Assembly: GCA_934402395.1 (NCBI GenBank)
Contig: CAKRTQ010000002.1
Location: 62,001-126,000, forward strand
DNA: 64,000 nt
Source of the DNA: an uncultured Eubacteriales bacterium
Lineage (GTDB): Bacteria; Bacillota; Clostridia; Oscillospirales; CAG-272
Direction of reading: 5' to 3'
Translations under genes and position numbers: made by a program
In this document: one piece after another, positions 58,387 to 64,000 of the stretch
Layout: each line of letters starts with the position of its first letter
Position numbering within the stretch: position 1 is the stretch's first letter
The notes under the pieces: model-generated
What the model was told of the DNA's origin: nothing
Databases searched by the model: none
The model's input: only the letters and a program-made list of their open reading frames with translations

Positions 58387-59303
58387 TGGATGCAATAGAA
58401 AGAAAGCTTCTGCGCGAGGTCGCGGACCTTGACGCACTTCCAACCGGAGCATATAACATCCGCGAAAACGGCAAGCTCGGCGGTCGCAATACTACCGCCA
58501 ACATCGACATTCGAACCAAAACCGACAAACCCGGCATCGACATCATAATAAAACCCGGCACGGTCAACGAAAGCGTGCATATTCCCGTTATCCTCAGCGA
58601 GACCGGGCTGCACGATATGGTATACAATGATTTTTACATCGGCGGAGGATGCGATGTCGTTATCATAGCGGGCTGCGGCATACACAACGGCGGTTGCGAG
58701 ACCGCGCAGCACGACGGCATTCACACCTTTTACATCTCTCGCGGTGCACACGTGAAATACGTTGAAAAGCACTACGGAGAGGGAGAGGGACGCGGCAAAC
58801 GTCTTATGAACCCCACTACGGTCGTTCATATCGATGAGGGCGGATCAATGGAGATGGAGACAACACAGATATCGGGGATAGACGACACTCTGCGCCGCAC
58901 GACCGCCGATCTCGCCGAGGATGCCAAACTTGTTATACGCGAAAAAATAATGACCACCGGTGAGCAGAATGCGAAAACAGACTTCACTGTTGACATGAAC
59001 GGCGATGGCTGTTCGGCTGACGTTGTTTCACGCAGTGTTGCCAAAGATCACAGCCGTCAGGAATTTGACAGTCTTATAAACGGCAATGCCTCCTGTCACG
59101 GGCATACAGAGTGCGATGCAATAATCATGGACGACGGCCATGTGCTTGCACGTCCCTGTCTTGCCGCCAATAATATTGACGCCTCACTGATTCACGAGGC
59201 TGCGATCGGCAAAATCGCCGGCGAACAGCTGATAAAGCTTATGACGCTCGGGCTTGACGAAAAGGAAGCCGAGGAACAGATCGTAGCCGGATTTTTAGCG
59301 TAA
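58383..59303 (+). CDS. sufB: SufB/SufD-type scaffold of a minimal Suf/SMS system
   Basis: A 306-residue beta-helix protein of the SufBD family, shorter than SufB (~470), as expected for the minimal scaffold. SRGAHVKYVEKHYG, DVVSRSVAKDHSRQEFDSLINGNA, GHTECDAIIMD and the C-terminal SLIHEAAIGKIAGEQLIKLMTLGLDEKEAEEQIVAGF are family signatures, including the conserved acidic/His residues near EAAIG. It starts inside the sufC stop. Confidence 0.9.
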   Translation: MMDAIERKLLREVADLDALPTGAYNIRENGKLGGRNTTANIDIRTKTDKPGIDIIIKPGTVNESVHIPVILSETGLHDMVYNDFYIGGGCDVVIIAGCGIHNGGCETAQHDGIHTFYISRGAHVKYVEKHYGEGEGRGKRLMNPTTVVHIDEGGSMEMETTQISGIDDTLRRTTADLAEDAKLVIREKIMTTGEQNAKTDFTVDMNGDGCSADVVSRSVAKDHSRQEFDSLINGNASCHGHTECDAIIMDDGHVLARPCLAANNIDASLIHEAAIGKIAGEQLIKLMTLGLDEKEAEEQIVAGFLA

Positions 59304-59309
59304 AACACC

Positions 59310-59361
59310 AATAACGCAGCAGCACTGACGCGCGTCCGCGCGTCAGTGCTGCTGCGTTATT
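59310..59361. terminator. Exceptionally long perfect hairpin (25-bp arms, 2-nt loop)
   Basis: Arms 59310-59334 and 59337-59361 are exact complements, beginning AATAACGCAGCAGCACTGAC. It separates convergent sufB and the DUF2325 gene, starting 6 bp after one stop and ending 4 bp from the other. Confidence 0.85.
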
Positions 59362-59365
59362 CGAT

Positions 59366-59644
59366 CTATACAACGTGGGTTTCAAGAATATTTCTCAGTG
59401 CCGCCATTGAGCTGGTGCTGCAGCGTGCAACGCGAATATTGCGTTTTTTCGCCTGTCCGGTAGCTATATCAAGCATTTTATGGGACATTGTACTCGTGAA
59501 GAGCACAAGAAGATCGGGCGAACCGAAATTCTGAATACCGCGATCGGTTTTCATAAATATTTTTGCACGGCAGGAATATTCACGGCACAGCTCCTCATAT
59601 CGGCGTGCCATACGCTCGTTTCCGCCAACTATTACTACGCTCAA
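59366..59644 (-). CDS. DUF2325 protein
   Basis: A 92-residue protein beginning MSVVIVGGNERM, the DUF2325 opening, with one alpha/beta domain. The start is TTG at 59644 with AAGGAG 7 bp upstream. Function unknown. It may be the last gene of the iron cluster transcribed from the feo or DtxR-type promoter. Confidence 0.85.
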   Translation of the reverse strand: MSVVIVGGNERMARRYEELCREYSCRAKIFMKTDRGIQNFGSPDLLVLFTSTMSHKMLDIATGQAKKRNIRVARCSTSSMAALRNILETHVV

Positions 59645-59670
59645 ACCATCTCTCCTTCTTTATATGTATC

Positions 59671-59937
59671 TCAGTTTCTTTTGCCGAACAGTCCGAAAAG
59701 ACCGTTCTTTTTTTCATACGGCTCGGTGCTGACACCGAGGAGTTCATAGCCCGTTGAGGCTATTTTTTCTTTCAGGGCGTTCTCATCGAGCGGCATATCG
59801 GATATGATGACCGTTTCACCTTTTGAATGAGACGACGAAACCTTTTTCACATCAAATGCCGCACGTATGCAGTCGTTTATATGCGACTCGCACATTGAGC
59901 ACATCATACCATCGATCTTAAGTACAGTTCTGATCAT
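59671..59937 (-). CDS. HMA (heavy-metal-associated) domain protein
   Basis: An 88-residue ferredoxin-like HMA domain with the metal-binding motif GMMCSMCESHI (CxxC, Cys13 and Cys16) and a Lys/Gly/Phe-rich C-terminal tail. It resembles copper chaperones, but the tail and iron-gene context leave the metal open. The preceding 44-codon gene overlaps its start by 20 bp. Confidence 0.88.
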   Translation of the reverse strand: MIRTVLKIDGMMCSMCESHINDCIRAAFDVKKVSSSHSKGETVIISDMPLDENALKEKIASTGYELLGVSTEPYEKKNGLFGLFGKRN

Positions 59938-60052
59938 TTTTATTTTCCTTCTTCCTTTCGGAAGCCATGCGCCGTCTGAATGCTATCCGCACTCCGACAG
60001 ATACCGCAAGTGTCACTGCGGCAACAGCTGCCGCACAAATTGATTCAGCCAT
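59918..60052 (-). CDS. Small single-TM protein (44 residues)
   Basis: ATG at 60052 with GAGGGG at 6-bp spacing. The product has a hydrophobic stretch (SICAAAVAAVTLAVSVGV) and a basic tail (RRRMASERKKENK). It overlaps the HMA gene start, so translation is likely coupled. No family recognised; similar size to FeoB-associated micro-proteins. Confidence 0.5.
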   Translation of the reverse strand: MAESICAAAVAAVTLAVSVGVRIAFRRRMASERKKENKNDQNCT

Positions 60053-60089
60053 TCAATACCCCTCGTTTGCAGCCGGCAGTTACAAGACT

Positions 60090-60473
60090 TCAGGCAATGT
60101 CGGTGCAGTTTTTACCGCAAAGCCCCTCAAGGCTTTTTTCGGGCAGCTCGGCAAGCAAGAAAAACACCGCTGCGTCAATATTGTCCGCATCCGGGAAGCT
60201 GTTGTGTAAAAGTTCTGTGACCGCATTGTAGTACCTTCCGTAACGACCTGCGATCTCATTTCCGATGCGTGTCAGATACGCCGCACCGTATGCGTTTTTT
60301 GAGACAATGCCCATCTCATCAAACGTTTTCATCATATTGTGAACACTGGGCTTTGAAAGCCCGAGTGCCGATGCAATATCAACGCTGCGCGTACCTCCGC
60401 CTTCCCTTTCCAATGACTTGAGTGCGAGAAGATACCTGATAGCGGCGGCTGAAAGTACGATCTTCTGAGCCAT
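60090..60473 (-). CDS. DtxR/MntR-like metal-dependent regulator
   Basis: The ATG at 60473 has CGGAG 6 bp upstream and gives 127 residues. The HTH reads VDIASALGLSKPSVHNMMKTF (about 33-53) with a dimerisation domain after it (YYNAVTELLHNSFPDADNIDAAVF), the short MntR-type form without an SH3 domain. It lies behind the feo operon. The TTAGC-N4-GCTAA palindromes at the feo promoter are good candidates for its binding site (inference). Confidence 0.88.
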   Translation of the reverse strand: MAQKIVLSAAAIRYLLALKSLEREGGGTRSVDIASALGLSKPSVHNMMKTFDEMGIVSKNAYGAAYLTRIGNEIAGRYGRYYNAVTELLHNSFPDADNIDAAVFFLLAELPEKSLEGLCGKNCTDIA

Positions 60474-60491
60474 GTTCCGCTCCGTTTTCAA

Positions 60492-60529
60492 CTTTGGGGC
60501 TGTCGCGCATCGGCGCGATAGCCCCAAAG
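60492..60529. terminator. Hairpin between FeoB-associated gene and DtxR-type gene
   Basis: CTTTGGGGCTGTCGCGC (60492-60508) pairs with its complement (60513-60529) with one G-U pair. It carries the GGGGCTGT core and may separate feo from the downstream genes. Confidence 0.8.
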
Positions 60530-60536
60530 AATAAGG

Positions 60537-60710
60537 TTACTTTTTTGAGTGGCAGGAGCCAGCCATCGGGCAGGAACCGCACTTGCAACCGCAGCTTGAC
60601 TTACCTTTTTTCTTATCCTTTACAAGGCTTACGATTATGGCTGTCACCATTGCGACAAGCACTGCGCATATAATTATCGTTACGATATTTTCTGCAATCC
60701 ATGCAAACAT
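60537..60710 (-). CDS. FeoB-associated Cys-rich membrane protein
   Basis: A 57-residue protein read directly from the minus strand: one membrane helix (NIVTIIICAVLVAMVTAIIV, about 8-27), a basic spacer (KDKKKGK), then a Cys-rich tail with CGCKC, CPMAGSC and a final His. This is the typical FeoB-associated (PF12669-like) layout. It lies 37 bp after feoB and is thought to assist iron transport or delivery. Confidence 0.88.
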   Translation of the reverse strand: MFAWIAENIVTIIICAVLVAMVTAIIVSLVKDKKKGKSSCGCKCGSCPMAGSCHSKK

Positions 60711-60747
60711 TTTGAATGACTCCTTTCACATTTCTTTATCGTTGGAT

Positions 60748-63270
60748 TCAGTTTACTTTGACCTTTGTGGTCAGCTTGGTAGCTTCCTTGTAAGGACGCA
60801 CAAGCATCCAGATCATTCCGGCAAGCACTGCGATGGCAAAGATAAGACCGATGACGTTGACGTTTCCGGTGAAGAGTCCGCCGAACTGGTTGACCATGAG
60901 AGCGATGCAGTAAGCAAAGCCGCACTGATAACCGATAGCGAACCATGTCCACTTTGCGTTGTTCATCTCACGCTTGATAGCACCGATAGCAGCGAAGCAA
61001 GGTGCGCAAAGAAGGTTGAATACAAGGAATGAATAACCGGTGATGCCGGAGAAGGCAGCCGCAATATTCTGGTAAACGGTTCCGTCGCCGCCTCCGTAGA
61101 GGATGCCGAGCGTACCGACTATATTTTCCTTAGCAACAAGTCCTGTAATGGATGCCACAGCCGCCTGCCAGTTGCCCCAGCCGAGAGGCTTGAAGATCCA
61201 TGCCAGCACACCGCCGATGGCGGCAAGAATGGAGCTGTCGATCTCTTCATCGGAGAGCATTCTGAACGAGCCGTCAACTACTCCGAAGTAAGTGGTGAAC
61301 CAGACAAGTATTGTCGAAAGGGTGATGATCGTACCGGCTTTCTTGATAAAGGACCAGCCGCGCTCCCACATGGAACGGAGAACGTTGCTGAGGGTAGGCC
61401 AGTGGTAAGCGGGAAGCTCCATAACGAAGGGAGCAGGCTCGCCGGAGAACATCTTTGTCTTTTTCAGCATGATACCGGATACGATAATCGCAGCCATACC
61501 GATGAAGTAAGCGGAGGTTGCTACCCACGCGGAACCGCCGAACAGTGCGCCGGCGATCATTCCAATGAACGGAACCTTAGCACCGCAGGGGATAAAGGTC
61601 GTGGTCATGATCGTCATACGGCGGTCACGCTCATTTTCGATGGTACGGGACGCCATGATACCGGGAACACCGCAACCGACACCGATGAGCATCGGGATAA
61701 AGGATTTACCGGAAAGACCGAACTTACGGAAGATACGGTCAAGAACGAATGCGATACGAGCCATGTAGCCGCAAGCCTCAAGGAATGCAAGCATCAGGAA
61801 CAGAACGAGCATCTGGGGAACAAATCCGAGCACCGCGCCGACACCGGCAACGATACCGTCAAGGATAAGACCGCTGAGCCATTCGGGGCAAACAGGATCG
61901 TCGCTGTCAACGCGGAGAGCGTTGCCGATCAGAGTGGGGATACCGGGGACCCATACGCCGAAGTCGGCAGGATCGGGAGCGGCAAATTCCGCGTTTTTGG
62001 TTTCAAAGTATTCCTTGGCTTCAAGGAAGGACATCTGAACGACCGCATCATTATTCTTCTCGGATTCGGGAACAGATGAATAGTAAACGGTCAGATCATT
62101 CTGAGCGAGCGTTTCCTCATCCTCAACGGTAACGGTACCCGTTGCGTTGTCGGATTCGGGTTTGAAGTTCTTTATGGCTTCAAGAGCAGCCGCAGCATCA
62201 AAATCTTCGGCTTCGGGATCCACTTCAACAAATCCGTTGATGGCGTTAAGTGCATCGCCGTATTCGCCGTCCGCCTCATTGAACTCGGCAGAGCCGATCC
62301 AGAGCAGATGCCAGCCGTCGCCGAACACACCGTCGTTTGCCCAGTCGGTAGCAGGCGCGCCGACAGCAACCATTGCGATGTAATAGACAAGGAACATAAC
62401 GACTACGAAAATCGGAAGTCCGAGCCACCGGTTGGTAACGACCTTGTCGATCTTGTCGGAGGTGGAGAGCTTACCAACGCTCTTCTTTTTATAGCAGGCT
62501 TTGATAATGGAAGCTATGTAAACGTAACGCTCGTTGGTGATGATGGACTCGGCGTCATCGTCAAGCTCATCCTCGGCTGCCTTGATATCCTTTTCGATAT
62601 GAGCAAGCGTTTCGGGAGCTATTTTCAGCTTTTCAAGCACCTTGTCATCGCGCTCGAAGATCTTGATGGCGTACCATCTCTGCTGTTCCTCGGGCAGACC
62701 GTGAACTGCCGCTTCCTCGATATGAGCTATTGCGTGCTCAACGCTTCCGGAGAAGGTGTGCTGCGGAATGGTCTTGCCGTTCTTTGCGGCGTTGATGGCA
62801 GCCTCGGCAGCCTCCATAATGCCTGTGCCCTTCAGAGCCGAGATCTCAACGATCTTGCAGCCGAGCTGACGGGAAAGCTCATCGGTGTTGATCTTGTCGC
62901 CGTTTTTCTTTACGATATCCATCATGTTGATGGCAATAACGACCGGAATACCCAGCTCTGTGAGCTGTGTGGTGAGGTAAAGGTTACGCTCAAGGTTCGT
63001 GCCGTCGATGATATTGAGAATAGCATCGGGACGCTCGTTGATAAGGTAATTTCTCGCCACAACTTCCTCCAGTGTGTAAGGAGAAAGCGAATAAATACCG
63101 GGAAGGTCGGTCACGACAACGCCGTCATGCTTTTTGAGCTTGCCTTCCTTCTTCTCTACCGTAACTCCGGGCCAGTTACCTACGAACTGATTTGAGCCGG
63201 TAAGAGCATTGAACAATGTTGTTTTGCCGCTGTTGGGGTTACCCGCAAGGGCAATTCTTAATTCACTCAT
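60748..63270 (-). CDS. feoB: Ferrous iron transporter FeoB
   Basis: The 840-residue GTP-dependent Fe(II) importer has an N-terminal G domain with G1 GNPNSGKTT (about 10), NWPGVTVEKKEG (G2), DLPGIYSL (G3) and NMMD (G4). A helical spacer follows (about 170-270), then the membrane part with PCGAKVPF. An acidic segment of ~150 residues (about 311-460) between the first helix and SGLILDGIVAGVGAVLGF is longer than in standard FeoB. GGAAAGGA precedes the ATG. Fourth position of the promoter-proximal feo genes is taken by the Cys-rich protein. Confidence 0.95.
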   Translation of the reverse strand: MSELRIALAGNPNSGKTTLFNALTGSNQFVGNWPGVTVEKKEGKLKKHDGVVVTDLPGIYSLSPYTLEEVVARNYLINERPDAILNIIDGTNLERNLYLTTQLTELGIPVVIAINMMDIVKKNGDKINTDELSRQLGCKIVEISALKGTGIMEAAEAAINAAKNGKTIPQHTFSGSVEHAIAHIEEAAVHGLPEEQQRWYAIKIFERDDKVLEKLKIAPETLAHIEKDIKAAEDELDDDAESIITNERYVYIASIIKACYKKKSVGKLSTSDKIDKVVTNRWLGLPIFVVVMFLVYYIAMVAVGAPATDWANDGVFGDGWHLLWIGSAEFNEADGEYGDALNAINGFVEVDPEAEDFDAAAALEAIKNFKPESDNATGTVTVEDEETLAQNDLTVYYSSVPESEKNNDAVVQMSFLEAKEYFETKNAEFAAPDPADFGVWVPGIPTLIGNALRVDSDDPVCPEWLSGLILDGIVAGVGAVLGFVPQMLVLFLMLAFLEACGYMARIAFVLDRIFRKFGLSGKSFIPMLIGVGCGVPGIMASRTIENERDRRMTIMTTTFIPCGAKVPFIGMIAGALFGGSAWVATSAYFIGMAAIIVSGIMLKKTKMFSGEPAPFVMELPAYHWPTLSNVLRSMWERGWSFIKKAGTIITLSTILVWFTTYFGVVDGSFRMLSDEEIDSSILAAIGGVLAWIFKPLGWGNWQAAVASITGLVAKENIVGTLGILYGGGDGTVYQNIAAAFSGITGYSFLVFNLLCAPCFAAIGAIKREMNNAKWTWFAIGYQCGFAYCIALMVNQFGGLFTGNVNVIGLIFAIAVLAGMIWMLVRPYKEATKLTTKVKVN

Positions 63271-63365
63271 GTCTTGATCCTTTCCTGAATACGGTCAGCG
63301 CAAGCTAACCGTTAGTCTTTGAATATTGGGGATCGGCGTCCCCGTGCATTATACCGGTAAGAAGA

Positions 63366-63587
63366 TCACTCAACCTCGATCATATCAGCGTCCGCCTTAC
63401 GAAGCGAAAGCTCGTAGCCGCGCACGGTAACTTCTATCGGGTCACCGAGAGGTGCGACCTTGCGAACGTAAACCTCGACACCCTTGGTAATGCCCATGTC
63501 CATGATACGGCGTTTGACCGCACCCTCGCCGTGAAGCTTTACGACTTTAACGGTATCTCCGATCTTTGCCTGCCTTAAGGTCTTCAT
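63366..63587 (-). CDS. feoA: FeoA domain protein (second in operon)
   Basis: The ATG at 63587 has AAGGAGG upstream and gives a 73-residue SH3-like FeoA domain: LRQAKIGDTVKVVKL, VKRRIMDMGITKGVEVYV, GDPIEVTVRGYELSLRKADADMIEV. All FeoA positions are conserved. Acts in the cytoplasm with FeoB. A GCTAACCGTTAG element lies between this gene and feoB. Confidence 0.93.
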   Translation of the reverse strand: MKTLRQAKIGDTVKVVKLHGEGAVKRRIMDMGITKGVEVYVRKVAPLGDPIEVTVRGYELSLRKADADMIEVE

Positions 63588-63645
63588 GCCTATGTATCCT
63601 CCTTGATTTAATTGTTTTACTTTATTGTTCGGGCACACAGTGCCG

Positions 63646-63858
63646 TCAAACCATGATTTTTCTTGCCATCTCTTCGCTGATGGCAATGCGGGACTCCTTG
63701 ACGTTTACTATCACATTTCCGCCGAGCGCGGTAATGACGGTAACGTTTCCGCCGACGACAAATCCGAGATTTTCAAGATGCTGCTTGACCTCGGCGTTGC
63801 CGCCTATTTTCTTGATCGTGTTTTCCTCGCCCACATCGGCAAGACTCAGTGGCATCAT
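63646..63858 (-). CDS. feoA: FeoA domain protein (first in operon)
   Basis: A 70-residue FeoA domain (MPLSLADVGEENTIKKIGG, HLENLGFVVGGNVTVITALGGNVIVNVKESRIAISEEMARKI). The start at 63858 has GGAG 7 bp upstream; an ATG at 63891 is possible but lies within an operator-like palindrome. Two FeoA proteins of different sequence in one operon are common in clostridia. Confidence 0.92.
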   Translation of the reverse strand: MMPLSLADVGEENTIKKIGGNAEVKQHLENLGFVVGGNVTVITALGGNVIVNVKESRIAISEEMARKIMV

Positions 63859-63884
63859 TTTCAAACTCCGTGCACAGTCCGCAA

Positions 63885-63898
63885 TTAGCATCTGCTAA
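63885..63898. promoter_or_regulatory. Candidate DtxR-family operator 2 of feo
   Basis: TTAGC-ATCT-GCTAA, same 5-4-5 pattern as operator 1, centred 34 bp away in the untranslated leader. Confidence 0.65.
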
Positions 63899-63916
63899 CC
63901 CAAGAACTTTATTATT

Positions 63917-63934
63917 GGTTAGCCCTCGCTAACC
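63917..63934. promoter_or_regulatory. Candidate DtxR-family operator 1 at the feo start site
   Basis: GGTTAGCCCTCGCTAACC, a perfect 7-bp inverted repeat around 4 bp. The halves resemble the TTAGG/CCTAA-type halves of IdeR/DtxR boxes. It lies at the predicted transcription start. Confidence 0.75.
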
Positions 63935-63941
63935 GTGCATA

Positions 63942-63970
63942 ATGATACACCATACATCGCCGTTTGTCAA
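63942..63970 (-). promoter_or_regulatory. SigA-type promoter of the feo operon
   Basis: On the minus strand: TTGACA (63970-63965), 17-bp spacer, TATCAT (63947-63942). Confidence 0.88.
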
Positions 63971-64000
63971 GTGTTTTTTCAAAAAAAACGCCGATTTTCG

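Noticed and set aside
1..64000. tRNA, rRNA, insertion sequences and integrated elements
   Set aside because: No tRNA-like cloverleaf, rRNA sequence, transposase or terminal repeats were noticed when reading the gaps; a covariance search would be needed to exclude small RNAs.

Overview
The window looks like chromosomal DNA from an anaerobic, spore-forming member of the Bacillota, probably an uncultured gut-type clostridium. The evidence is a gpr-spoIIP pair, housekeeping promoters of the TTGACA-N17-TATAAT type, many lipoprotein solute-binding proteins, a Feo iron system, a minimal SufC-SufB iron-sulfur pair and a Bce-type peptide-sensing module. The exact genus cannot be read from the sequence. 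No rRNA, tRNA, CRISPR array, insertion sequence or prophage was seen.

Layout. 0-1.8 kb: the 3' part of a TIR-domain protein with about ten 42-residue TPR units. 1.8-5.4 kb (minus): an operon of a DUF1836 regulator, an NfeD-like protein, a membrane protein and a flotillin, starting at a promoter buried in a perfect 16-bp inverted repeat. 5.5-6.9 kb: a HAD hydrolase and an M50 peptidase. 6.9-11.2 kb: phased T-tracts (predicted curved DNA) upstream of potABCD, whose PotD carries an extra C-terminal membrane anchor; a LiaF-like protein follows. 12.2-17.0 kb: a BceRS-BceAB module with a recognisable BceR-type operator.

17-34.3 kb is a sugar-acquisition locus. A run of about twelve minus-strand genes starts at 32.6 kb: solute-binding lipoprotein, two metallo-beta-lactamase-fold proteins, two paralogous glycosidase-like proteins, a sortase-type anchored CBM9-like protein, FGGY kinase, fucose-isomerase-like protein, TIM-like isomerase, SIS isomerase, YjbQ protein and transaldolase-family aldolase. 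A LacI regulator follows with its own promoter. The same 13-bp TTTCGAAAA-type site lies at the lacI promoter and in the divergent 32.6-32.9 kb promoter region, which also serves a ceramidase-like hydrolase. 34.3-40 kb: an overlapping operon of HD hydrolase, acetyltransferase, EamA and MATE transporters and a GH36 alpha-galactosidase.

40-45.9 kb: a predicted ABC-class ATPase (PF09818 type) behind two short leader peptides and mutually exclusive hairpins, which looks like ribosome-mediated attenuation; then a membrane protein-XRE regulator pair, a cupin, an S24/LexA-like repressor and a small membrane protein. 45.9-48.1 kb: gpr and spoIIP. 48.4-52.1 kb: two orphan solute-binding lipoproteins. 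52.3-55.8 kb: a heterodimeric ABC exporter with one degenerate ATP site. 56-59.3 kb: a GH10-like lipoprotein, then sufC-sufB. 59.4-64 kb: a feoA-feoA-feoB-FeoB-associated Cys-rich protein operon, a DtxR-type regulator, two unlisted small proteins, an HMA protein and a DUF2325 protein. The feo promoter carries GGTTAGC-N4-GCTAACC palindromes that fit a DtxR-family operator.
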